Source: Crotophaga sulcirostris
Taxonomy: Eukaryota > Chordata > Aves > Cuculiformes > Crotophagidae
Direction: 5' to 3'
Length of the DNA: 64,000 bases
Assembly: GCA_013397455.1 (NCBI GenBank)
Contig: VYZB01000193.1
Location: forward strand, 1,546,972 to 1,610,971
Shown here: piece by piece, positions 41,201 through 52,430 of the stretch
Position numbering within the stretch: position 1 is the stretch's first letter
Layout: every line of letters begins with the position of its first letter
Notes under the pieces: generated by a model
Told to the model about the DNA's origin: nothing
The model's input: only the letters and a program-made list of their open reading frames with translations
Database searches by the model: none
Program-made: the position numbers and the translations under genes

Positions 41201-44200
41201 ACATATATTATGAATGTCATTAGTGTAGGTGATTTGTCTTACTCCAAAGCAACAACTACATGCTTTCTCAAAATTTATTTTCCTTCCTCCCCATCCTGCC
41301 CTTTATTTTTCTCATGATCTTAGTCCACTGTATTTTTTCTTGGTCAAATTTGCCTCTCATCTTCAGCCATTGTAACTCAGGGCTGTAACAACTCCACTTC
41401 TTCCTTTCACTGAGTCCAGAGGCAAAGGTCCTATTCTCCAGGGACAGAATCCTGTGCAAAACACCTGTCTTCTCACAAATCAGGTGACAAAGGCTTGCCC
41501 TTTCCTATTCTTGCCTGATAGTCTCTGCAATCCTGATTCCTGACACAAGCACCAACATACTTCTTGAGTTTATGTGCCAGCTGCCTAATTTTACAAACTT
41601 TATGAACTTAGCTGGCCTATCTGCTCTCCATAGCTAGTAGGAGTTAGGACTCTCTGGGGATAATTAGACCTTGCCTAGGCCAATTGCCTTCCAGAAGTGC
41701 TGTCCCCACCAATTTCAGGCTGACTCTTGGAAGACAAGGTACCTCAGATGAATGGATTAATTGACTTCATGTGAATTAAGGCTTCCAAGCAGTAAAATAA
41801 AGTAATTTTGTCAAAGAATGGGATTGCAAAACTAAACAGCTCTTGGAGTTAACCTTTAACTTGAATGGCTAATCCAGTGTTTTGTATACCAAGGATAGGC
41901 AGGTTGCTAGTGTTCCCACAAGAAGAGGAGGAGAAGGTGCTTTGGCACCGTCAGGATGCAGGATGTTGGCACTGGGAAGCAGGCCAGATAAGAGCTCTGA
42001 AAGACGCTATTCTGTTGCTGTCTTTGGGTAATTCCCGCTTGGACTAGCCCTGCAATACAGACTAACCACAGGGAGAAATAAGTAATAAAAGTAGTAAATT
42101 TAACCACAGGGAATGTCTCTGCCTGGTAAAATTCATGTTTATCCAGCTTTGTAAGCCTGGTGGGGAGCTAAAGAAAGACCTTGCTCTTACTGACAGTGAG
42201 GAGGAAGAGAGAGGAAGCAAAGGAAGAAAAGGAACACCCACATACCAGCAGGAAAAGAATGGGAAGAGGCACGGGAAAGAATTTTCCCTGCATCTTTTCC
42301 CAAGCTAGAACACCACTGAGGAAGCATCTGTTTGATTTATTCTCTGAAGGTCGTTTTCACCCTGGAATCTGTGGCAATAATTTGATGTAAAAGTTAGTTA
42401 TACCTGTATTTACCAGGCATGAAAACCTGAAGTATCACATTTCTTTTGTGAAATTTAGAAAATTATAGATGACTGAGACTGAATTAGCCACATGGCTTAT
42501 AACATTTGGGGTAAATATATATGTGCACATATGTAATTTTCTAATATCGTACTGCCTAAATCAGAGTAAATGTCATAATTAATTCAAATTTAACAAAGTA
42601 ATTCCTACTTTCCTGCATAATAAATAAATATTTGATATTGTCAGTTTGCATTTCTGGTAAAGTTCTAATGCAAAAGTGCTGATGTTTTACCTTCCTTATT
42701 TATCCATATTGCCTATGAATTACTGTGATACTTTTCAGTTAGTGTATTGTTATCATGAACCTCTAAAGCTATTTCTGAAAAATCACTATTTTGAAGAAAT
42801 GCTAGTTCATACTTAGAACATAAATCCTAGGAAAATAAAGGTGGCATGAAGATACCAACTTACAGACCCATTAACAAGACTCAGAACAAGGCAAAAGGGT
42901 ATCTGTTACCAAACCAGTCTCACAGAGAGGACAAGACTAAAACAAACAGATTGATAATAAATTTTGATCTTGGTCTTTTTTTTTTAAATAAAGTAGTCAA
43001 GCACAATAATAAATTAGCCGAGGATTTCAGTGTTACTCAATTTTTATCAATTAGATTTTAAAAAGCAGTACAACAGAAATGTAAATTAGAACTGAAACAA
43101 TTTCATTACAGAATAATGGAAAAATTAGCCATCAGAATTTATGTTTTATCTGTGTACTGTGTATCTGCAGATGGACTCCACTGGTAAAAAGTAGTTCTGA
43201 AATTTGACCCATGTCCAAGTGAGAATGCAGGTGAAGAAATCAAGAGTGACTTCACTTGTGTGTGTGCAATGTTTAATGTTCAACATGACACTAGCCAGAT
43301 TAAAACCATAATTTTTTGTACATCTGCGTAGCACAGAAAGAGGGACAGCAACAGCTGCAAAAATTTTAAAAGTATTATGTACTGTAACTTTTTGTCCTGG
43401 ATTTCTAAACTTTCTGCCTTTGGCCCTGACCTTTCCTTCCTGTGCATGTTGGGTAAACAAAACCCAAAACTGGTACTGCAGAACTCTCAGTGAATCATAT
43501 TTATAAGTCAATTATCTTAAAGGAATCTTTATTCATCCACTGAAAAAAATTATCAAGAGTAATGGTTTTTTCAAGAAATGACTACATTATGCAAAGTATT
43601 CATAGATAACGTAACAGTTTTAACATAAAGTTGTTTACTAATTTCATTGTCCTCAGTTGTAAAATCATTGCATAATATAATGTTTTTATGTCATCCTGGT
43701 TTCTCTGAGAAAAGTCATCCTGGTTTCTTTGAGAAAAGTCATCCTCATGCCTTGGGAACCAACTGATATATTGAGGGTTTTTAACTGAAAAAAAACCAAA
43801 AACGTATGATCTGAAATCTGCTTGAAGAGAAGATGTGAATGCGTGTAAAACTATAAGAATATGAAATCAAAGTTGCAGTTTTCACAAAGCACTGCTAAGT
43901 ATAACTTTTCAGATGATCTTATTAGGGAAGGTCTTTCTACTGTCTTCTATATATTTAATAATGCCTACCATGGTAATCTTTCACAAATTGGCAAGACCAT
44001 TTATTTGTATACAGCTGCCAAAGGCCTGAGGTGTCTACAGTTCATCAACTTATTGACAGGGAATCAAGGAATGAGCAGAGTGATAAGCACTGCCTTTCAA
44101 AATGCCTTGTTCTGCATTTACCTCTTTGATTTGGTAAAACAAGAAAATGCCTCTGTTCCTGTTGGAACATGAAAATCGATACATTAATATTCTACCTTAA

Positions 44201-47200
44201 TAAAAATAATTGTCAAATTAGCAAAATAATGGTGGCATCCATGTTCTAACAGAAGTAGGAATTTTGGAAAAAAAATTTTTTTCTGATGTTATATTTCTGA
44301 GGCATATATTCCCCTTCATACAAAATATGCTGTGTGTTATTTCCTGCAATAGCTGTAACTGGAATTTAAAATTTACGAAGTTTCCATCAAATAATATATA
44401 GAATATTTCATTATAATTAGTATAAGAACAAGCCACAACACCTATGGATGGACAGTTCTGTTGCACATGACAGTATATGTTCATATGAGGTGCAGGAGTT
44501 GTAGTGTCAAATAGGAAAACCCTGATGGATCTTAAAAAAATCTTTTATGGAGTTCACTGTTCATGGCTCACAACCAGGCTCAGTTGATAGAAAAAGATCC
44601 AGGGAAATTCACTGTATCATTACTCAGTTTTATCTCCAGTTTCTATTACATTTCTGTAGAAAAAAAAGAGCAACTAAATAAATAAACTCAGTGAAAACAT
44701 TTAAACATGTCTGTTGAGAGGTGAAATATTTCAATCCAGAACTCTAAACCTTCTTGTCAGTTTCCATTCTTTTCGACCTTTCTTTTCCATGTACCAAACT
44801 CCAGAATAATGTTTAATGAGGGATTTCTTTCAGAAATCTACCTCTGTTTGGCATAGCTCTTAAACTGTTTGACCTTAGTGGATCTGGACCAGCGACTTGC
44901 TGAATAGCAAAGGAGATAAAAACATGCTTACATAATATGCTAAGTTGGGTGTCTAATTATGTATAGAATTTTATTGAATTGAATAGCAGTATTATACTTC
45001 CATTTACTTCGATGTACTACAGTACATTAAGTAGGTTTTAAAATTCAGTGGCCTAGAGGAGTACTGAAAGCTATAATCTGGGATCTGATACCTTTCAGCC
45101 TGCTAAGACCCAAGCTGTATTACTGGACAAAGGCCAAGAGGAAAGACAGCTGCAAAACAAGATAAGAAATATAAAACAGAATACTAGCAATAGCTTTAGA
45201 AGAAACAAACAAACAGGCATTCAAAATTTTACTTGTAAATGAGACAAGACAGTGACAGAATGGAGGCAAATTCACTTCTAAGGTGTGTCTGCTTTGGAAG
45301 GTAGCTGGTCATACAAAGAACAACCTTGTGAGGTTTGTCAGTATGGGGCCAACCAGGAGGACAGAAGTAATGAAGAATCAGTCATAATTTCCATTACAAA
45401 ACAGATAAAAAACATTCCTTTAAGAGATCATATCATACAAGGACAGGAGAAAAAACTGAGCAATGAAAAAAAGGAAAAATTTAGATATTTTTGCATTTTG
45501 ATGTTCAAGTTGCGAAGGATAACCTGATCTCACAATTAAAGGATGTGCAGAGACAGCTGCAGGAAAGTACTTCTACTGCATTTCCTTCCAGCCCATTCTG
45601 AAAGATTAAGGAGGGCCCATGGTATTAATTCCCTTTGACATAAAGGGGTGATGACAATAGACTGCAATGTGTGTGGGTGATGCTTGCCATATGTTTTCTG
45701 ACACAAGTAGCTATTTTTGAAACTGGTTAAAACAAATTTTATAATATGGCCTGTGGGATAGAAATAAGCTATAGTTACAACAGAAGTTCTTCTTGAACTA
45801 AACGAACAGTTTACAGGGTGTTTTGAAAATATGAATCGCTTAACTGACTAAAGCAGGAGCAGTTGGTATCTGTTTTGCTGGAGTTTTATGTGCCTTTCAT
45901 CAAGGGGGTAGAAAATCAAACCAGTAGATTCTGTTTTGAACAATCCTACCAGAATTTGCATCACATTTTGTGCTGCTATTCTAGTTTTCCAGAATTTACA
46001 AAGGAACCTTACAACCATTTTTGCCACCAGCTGCCTCTGAATAACTGTTGTCCTAGGAGCAAAAGCACTATATAAAGTGAGATAATGTAAACATCATGTG
46101 GAAACCCAATCTTTAACAGTGACCAGTGACAGGAGCAAGTATGAAGAAATTCAGAGTAGCAATTAATACACTGTTTTGGAGAGAAATTACTTCTAATCCT
46201 TGTTAGTGTTCACTTATAGTTTGACAGAAACAAATTAAGATTTTTAATGTTTTCTTCTGCCTGAAAACTGCTGACGTTTCTATTAGTAATTTCAATCCTA
46301 GTTCTTTCTTCCCACCTACCTAAGCTATGGCATCTGCATCAACAAGTTCATTATGCTGTGTGTCACTACTTTTTAACTTAACTGATTGTCCCACTCTAGA
46401 AGAAAGGTGGACTGTAGCTCCCTCTTTTCTCTCTTCCATTGCCTTCCAGCATTTTGCACCCTTCTGCCAAGTCCCTTTCTACTTAACCTCTCTGAAGAAC
46501 CACAGCCCTTTCAGTCTTCCATTTCCCCACTTCTGAGTACTATTATTCCTTTAAAAGTGGAAATCTTTGTCTATTGCTGGGGGTTTTTTTGCACAGACTA
46601 ATAAATGAGAACTGTCTGTATGATTTCAAATGGAGATGAGTGATAGACTGACTATTACTGTAACAGTTTACTGTGGTCTCAATTCCTTTTTTAACTGCTG
46701 CTGCACCATGATAGAGGGTTTCTTTAAGCTATGTTAATATAATTTAGATTTTTTTCCTTTGTCTTATTCACATTTACTTAGAAGTACCATGTGCACACTA
46801 TCTTTTCCACTGAATTTTCATCAAAAGTAAATTTCCTTAGCTCTCTCAGGGACTGTCCATTCAGGTCACCCTGAACTTATTGCAGGTAAAAAGTTCAAAA
46901 ATATTTTTAAGTTTAAGAAGAGAAATGTTTGGATTCTACCATATATAAAGACATGGGGCTACATTTTTTTATAAAACTTCAGTGTAATGATTTTCAGAGG
47001 TTAGTGATAAACTCTTTGAATGGTTGCAGGTGAGTCACTATCTAAGCATTTAAAGACTTTAAGAGCACATACAAAAATACCCTAAGAAAAAAGAACACTT
47101 GACCACAATATTTAGCATTGTTCAGGAATACAATAAATTATACAGGAACTTATCCAGCCACAGTATCTTAAAAAGCTACACAAAGGACCTACAACTAATA

Positions 47201-47535
47201 TCTGTAATGGAATCTGTAGTTCTAAGATAAGCTCAAAGAATGGGAGCAAGGGAAAAACAAATGCATTACTACAAACCTGGGTTGTCAGCTCCCACTACTC
47301 ATAAGATTATAATGGATTTGACTGCATTTAGTATTAGTAATTTCCCCAGTGAATCTTTGGGTGGAACAAAAATGTGGAAATGAAATCTGAGAGGGTATTG
47401 TCCATTCAAAATATCCACTTCCACTCACACACAGTGGATTTGATTCAAGCCTTCATCTTTCCATGGCTTAGTTTTCCCATTTATAAACTAGTTTAAGTCA
47501 GAATATGCTCTTTTGCCACTATAAAACTTCTCCCA
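23236..47535. other. 24-kb AT-rich intergenic stretch without recognised repeats or genes
   Basis: No CR1, LTR, RNA gene or known protein motif was recognised across this stretch apart from the tandem duplication at 43,690. The longest open frames are 124 codons (24,694-25,068, plus) and 121 codons (43,146-43,511, minus). At roughly 37% G/C about one or two such frames are expected by chance in the window. Its repeat-poor character is compatible with a regulatory domain upstream of SLC12A2, but conserved elements cannot be recognised from one sequence. Confidence 0.55.
43690..43747 (+). repeat. 24-bp tandem duplication (2.4 copies)
   Basis: Unit GTCATCCTGGTTTCTCTGAG plus AAAA at 43,690; a second copy at 43,714 differs at one base; a third, partial copy is at 43,738 (GTCATCCTC). 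It is a local duplication of recent origin and codes for nothing recognisable. Confidence 0.9.
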
Positions 47536-47680
47536 CTGAAAGTTTAGCTCCTCCTGGGTTGATTGGCAGATAAACATGGCGGTTATGAACCCAATTACCC
47601 TGCCCAGGGAAAGAGGAAGGGAAATTGCCAATGAGAAAGAGAGACACTTGTAGGTTGGAAACTAAAACAGCTTTAATGAA

Positions 47681-47733
47681 ATAATAACAACAACTAAAAC
47701 AACAACAACAACAATAATAATGATAATAATAAT
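47681..47733. repeat. Simple repeat (AAC)n/(AAT)n within the probable LTR
   Basis: An interrupted run of AAC and AAT trinucleotides on the plus strand. It follows the ATTAAA-like signal of the probable LTR and gives a spurious Tyr/Cys-rich frame on the minus strand. Confidence 0.9.
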
Positions 47734-47883
47734 ACAGAAAAATATATGAAATTGACCTCTTCAATGACTATATGACACCACTGATGCTGTAGCACAGGCA
47801 TCAGCAGAAGGTCCTGGTCTGGACTCAGTGGCAGAAGGGAGCTGGACTCAACAAGTGGATTCAGGAATGCATGGAGCCAGAAT

Positions 47884-49858
47884 CAGAGAATCATAGAATC
47901 ATCTGGTTGGAAAAGACCTTTGAGATCATCGATTCAACCATACCTGTCCACTTACTAAAGCAGATCCCTGAGAAACTCATCTACCCATCTTTTAAACACC
48001 CCCAGGGATGGTGACTCAACCACCTCCTTGAGCAGCTGTTCCAGTGCCTGATGACCCTTTCAGTAAAGAAATTTTTCCTAATGTCTAGTCTGAACCTCCC
48101 CTGGCACAGCCTTCAGTCATTTCCTCTTGTCCTATCACCTGCCACTTGGGAAAAGAGACCAACACTCACCTCACCACAACCTCCTTTCAGGGAGTTGTAG
48201 ACAGTGATGAGGTCTCCCCTCAACCTCCTCTTCTCTAAGCTAAACAGCCCCAGTTCACTCAGCCGCTCCTTGTAAGACTTGTTCTCCAGCCCCTTCACCA
48301 GCCTTGTTGCCCTTCTCTGGACACGCTCCCAGCACCTCAATGTCCCTCTTGTACACAGGATTCCATGAGTGGCCTCACCAGTGCTGAGTACAAGGGCACA
48401 ATCAATTCCCTGCTCCTGCTGACCACACTGTTTCTGATACAGGCCAAGATGCCATTGGCCTTCTTCACCACCTGGGCACACCGCTGGCTCACATTCAGCC
48501 AACACCCCAGGTTCTTCTCTGACAGGCAGCTCTGCAGCCACTCTTCCCCAAGTCTATAACACTGTCTTGGGCTGTTGTGTTCCAAATGCAGGACTTGGCA
48601 TTTGGCCTTGTTGAACCTCATCCCGTTGGTTTCAGCCCATGGATCCAGCCTGTCCAGATCCCACTGCAGAGCCTTCCTTCCTTCAAGCAGATGGATCACT
48701 TCCTCCCAGCTTAGTGTCATCCACAAATAAACTGAGGATACACTCAATCCCCTTGTCCAGATCATTGATAAAGAAATTGAACAGGACTGGACCCAGCACC
48801 GAACCCTGGGGAACACAGATAACCTTGTCATAGAAGGAGATCAGGTTGGTCTGGCAAGACCTGCCTTTCATAAACCCATGTTGACTGGGCCTGATCACCT
48901 GATTGTCCTGTGTGATAACACTCAGGATGATCTGCTCCATGACCTTCCTCAGTACCCAGGTCAGACTGACAGGTCTGTAGTTCCCTGGATCTTGCCTCCA
49001 GCCCTTCTTGTAAATGGGTGTAACATTTGTCAACCTTCTAGTCAAGTGGCACCTCCTCAGTCAGCCAGGACTGCTGGTAGATGAGGGAAAGGGCTTTGGT
49101 GAGGACCTCTGCCAGCTCCCTTAATACCCTTGGGTGGATCCCATCTGGCCCCATAAACTAGTGTGTGTCTTATTGGCCAAGGAGGTCTCTAACCAAATCC
49201 TCTTGGATCATTGGAGCTTCACTCTCACTGTCTTCTGCCTCAGGAGATTGAGTATCCAGAGAACGTCCTACCTTACTATTAAAGATCAAGGCAAAGAAGG
49301 CATTAAGTACCTCTGCCTTGTCCTTATCCTTTGTCACTACCATTCTGCCTGCATCCAGTAAAGGAGGGAGATTCTCCTTGGTCCTCCTATCATTGTTAAT
49401 GTATTTGAAGAAACACTTTTTATTATCTTTCACTGAACTAGCTAATTGAAGTACTAGTTGGGCGTTAGCCCTTCTAATTTTCTCTTGACATGATCTCATC
49501 TCATCCTTGTAGTCCTCCTGAGATGCCTGCCCCCTCTTCCAAAGCTCATATACTTTCCTCTTCTTCCTGAGATCAATATATAGCTCTCTGCTCAGCCAAG
49601 CTGGTTTTCTTCTCTGCCGACTCATTTTACAGCACATGGGGATGGTGGCCAGGATTTCCTTCTTGAGGAGCCTCCATTCCTCTTGGGCATCTTTGTCAGT
49701 TAGAACTGCCTCCCTCTGAACTTTATCACACAGCCTTCTAAACAGTTCATAAGTTTGCCCTCCAGAAGTCCAAGGTGTCGGTTCTGCTGATCTGTCACCT
49801 TACTCCTCCTAGAACTGAGCATTCTATCATTTCGTGATCACTAGCTATGCCCCTGTAT
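47884..49858 (-). mobile_element. CR1 LINE, about 2 kb, with internal RT deletion and frameshifts
   Basis: Minus-strand element. The 3' tail is at 47,884 (AGAATCATAGAATCATCTGG). Going upstream: ORF2 C-terminus ([20 protein letters not shown], 48,113-48,541 frame), the thumb-region equivalent ([20 protein letters not shown], in 48,337-48,831), the RT fingers with [20 protein letters not shown] (48,683-49,045), and the endonuclease-RT linker rich in Arg/Lys (49,170-49,637). Remnants of the end of the endonuclease (DHEMIE-like) reach about 49,855. The RT is broken: sequence jumps at about 48,820 from SFYDK straight to the [13 protein letters not shown] block, losing the region with the first catalytic aspartate. 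The second motif survives as FVDD. Several frame changes confirm a dead copy. Confidence 0.95.
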
Positions 49859-49930
49859 CGGGGCAGAAGGACAGACAAGGTCCATACTAGACACCAGCCA
49901 TCAAAGAAGATGAGTCCCATGCTCCCTCAG

Positions 49931-49937
49931 TTTTATA
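49931..49937 (-). promoter_or_regulatory. TATA box of the probable LTR (minus strand TATAAAA)
   Basis: On the minus strand this reads GGTATAAAACTGAGGG. It sits about 145 bp from the predicted LTR 5' end, a usual U3 position. Any transcript would run directly into the CR1 that splits the element. Confidence 0.4.
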
Positions 49938-50080
49938 CCAAGTATGACCTATGTGGAATGGGATACTCTGTTGGCCAGTTTTAGTTCACCTGTCCTGTCC
50001 ATATCTCCCTGCATATGTGATCTTTCTTTGCCCCTTTGACTTATGGTATTCCACCAACTCGAGGGTGTTGTTCGCTTTCA

Positions 50081-51599
50081 CAGAAACAAACATAAACAAT
50101 GGCCCATTACTTTGGTGATAATCATATATTTTAAGTGTAATCACTTCTAAAGAGAGACACTGTCTAAAAACATACAGTTAACATTCAGAAAATGAAGTTA
50201 CTGAGAGAAGGCTTATCTGAAAAGTTATAAAATTAGTTCTGCTTTAGCCCAAACTGGAATATCCACCTTAGCTCCCTCATGTTCCCACGTTCATTTCATC
50301 TTCTGAAGAGGAAAGGAGAGAAATTAGTATTAAAACTGCTAACAAGCAAGCTTACTTCATTCCTCCCCCATGGCTGTGCTCCTAGGTGCTATCGCTCCAA
50401 AGGCTGTACACATGTTGGGACACGCGTTCCCTGTGCACCACCATCAGCAATTCGGTAAAGTTCTATGTTCCTTGATTGGTCACCCAGGATCTTATCCTCT
50501 GATGCCTACCAAACTTCATAAGCATCACAATTACACACCATACCTCCTCAAGTATCTGAATATTAATCAATGTTAAATGGTAAGAGAGGACATTGATGAC
50601 ATACAATACAAGTAGTGTAATCTTCCTTTCCTATTACCTCAATCTCCTGAATATGTAAACCCTTTAAAATCATAAAACAACATGAAACCATGTATGAGTG
50701 GATAAACAATATTTTATGCTGCTGACATATGGGACACATTTAGTTTGCCCCATCAGAGGAGGGTACAGACATCTCCCTCCTGTCTGAACTACTCAGTTTT
50801 AAGCCATTATTGCACTCTACTTTGTCAAATATCTTTATGGCATGTACCAGTGGCAGCCTGAAGAAAAATTCTGCTTTGATATCTAATCATCTTAAATAGC
50901 ATCCCAGAATTAATTAGTATCCATCTTCCTGGCATGAGTTCAGTACTATAAAGGAATGAAAAGTTCTGGCATTGCAGGAACACATAGCACACATGAATCT
51001 CTTTGGCAGCACCTACTCTGATTATCACTCTTATTAAAATGCATGTTAGAACTTTGGTTGATGAGAGCTAGATCTCAAATCTAACTCAATTTTACTTAAA
51101 TTCTATGAAGTCAACATACAGACCTTGGCAGGTGCAAGTGCTACATGAAAGGAGTCCTCTGATACCACATGCATATAATGCAAAGAAAGTATCACTGAGA
51201 TATGACTGGGATCAAGTAACATTAGGCAATAACCACCATAAACTCCTTCAGAAACACTCATGCTAGTAGTTACACTTTACAGGCAAATTATGACAGTTTG
51301 GAACACAAGAGTAAAATCCTTTGAACAGCTATGGTCAAAACCAGTAAAATAAGTATATACAAACCTGTAAGCATCACTTGGACTACAGAGGCTGCAAATG
51401 TAAAATGTCATCCTCTTAATTTTCGTACTTTCCATTAGTTCTGGATTATTGTTTACAAGTATGACCTTACTTTGGAATATTAAGGTTTTCTTGTTTTTCT
51501 TTTTTTTTTTGTTATAATCATCCAGATACAAATCAGTTGATCGATATTTAAATCAAGTATTTGACTCAGTTTTGATCTGACAAAATAAACATCAAACGA
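50081..51599. other. Intergenic DNA, nothing recognised
   Basis: Ordinary AT-rich sequence between the probable LTR and the GC-enriched block. It contains a T10 run near 51,502. Confidence 0.55.
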
Positions 51600-52430
51600 T
51601 TTCAGAGGGAGGGGGCTTGCTGCCCAGGCCTGGGGGACACACTGTGGGTGCAGGGAAAGAGCAGCTTGTGATCCCATAGGATTTGTTATGGGATGCTTGG
51701 GAACTGAAGGTGGGAAAATGCAGTTTAGGTGATCTGGGGAGGAGCAGGAGTGGGAAAATGAGGGTCAAAGGGTCAAAAAGAGCCAATGGTGGGTACAAAA
51801 TTGGCTGGTGGGTACACTTGTCCGCCACACTACGTGCCTAGCTGGCACTGCCTGTGCCGGCTGCTCACCAGAGTTCTTCCTCATTCTGTCGTGGGCAACG
51901 GCTCCGTACTTGTGTGTGCACAAGTGCACACACTTGTGTCTGTCCTAACAGCTGGTATGGGGCTGCAGCCTCAGCGGTTGTATGCCTCGTGCCAGCAACT
52001 GAGGAGACCAGGGGCAGCTGTTGGGCAGGCTGAGAGTTTGAGCCAGTTACCAGAGGGACCTACCTCATTCACTCATTTGTGAAGGTTGTTACTTGTGCAT
52101 TTCCATCCTGCTCTGCCAGAGAGGGGAGCAGGATGAGGCTGTCAGCGCTACCTGTATCAGTGTCAGTGCTCTAGGTGTGTGTCTGTGATCTGTGCATCCA
52201 GTCACATGTCAAATAAGTACATGGGGTGTATGTGTGCTCTCTGTGAGTCTGCCTGTTGGGAATGCATCTCTAGCCTTGGTGCCAGTTGGACCCAGGCACA
52301 TGAAGCTGAGAAGCCTTGCCTTGACCAGGCCCTTGGTTCCAGCAAAATATATTTGCTCACTTACTTTGTTTCCCAAGTAGTGTGTTTTTTAACTTCTGTC
52401 ACGCCACTAACCATTTGCTAAACAGTAAGT
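51600..52430. other. GC-enriched block of unknown origin, possible old LTR or non-coding gene
   Basis: About 830 bp with clearly higher G/C than the AT-rich DNA on either side. It contains many TGTGTG/CACACA phrases and overlapping short open frames (60-98 codons) in several frames and on both strands. None of the translations resembles a protein I know. The composition and abrupt edges suggest an inserted element such as an LTR, or an unannotated exon cluster. I could not identify terminal repeats or a target duplication. Confidence 0.3.
51912..51933. repeat. Inverted repeat GTGTGTGCAC-AA-GTGCACACAC
   Basis: Perfect 10-bp arms with a 2-base spacer, inside the GC-enriched block. Alternating purine-pyrimidine sequence of this kind can adopt Z-DNA or a small cruciform. 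It is probably derived from a (TG)n/(CA)n tract. Confidence 0.7.

Larger units (their letters stand above)
47536..50080 (-). mobile_element. Probable ERV-type solo LTR, interrupted by the CR1 at 47,884-49,858
   Basis: The two flanks of the CR1 (47,536-47,883 and 49,859-50,080, together about 570 bp) read as one LTR on the minus strand. The outer ends form a 6-bp inverted pair, TGAAAG at the 5' end and CTTTCA at the 3' end. A TATAAAA box on the minus strand is at 49,931-49,937, followed downstream by an ATTAAA signal just after a polymorphic-looking ATT/GTT repeat, then a U5-like stretch. Phrases such as the one around GGGATACTCTGTTGGCCAGT resemble avian endogenous retrovirus LTRs as I remember them. 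I could not find a matching target-site duplication, and no internal viral coding sequence is present. Family assignment (ERVL-like) is uncertain. Confidence 0.5.

Noticed and set aside
43861..44172. 103-codon frame that looks globular (mixed residues, plus strand)
   Set aside because: Composition is protein-like by eye but I recognise no family and see no promoter, splice or conservation evidence.
47519..47764. Tyr/Cys-rich 81-codon minus-strand frame
   Set aside because: It translates the (AAC)n/(AAT)n repeat and U5-like part of the probable LTR; not a gene.
47525..50090. Target-site duplication around the probable LTR
   Set aside because: Bases flanking the inferred ends (TCCCAC on the left, CAGAAA on the right) do not match, so a duplication cannot be claimed.
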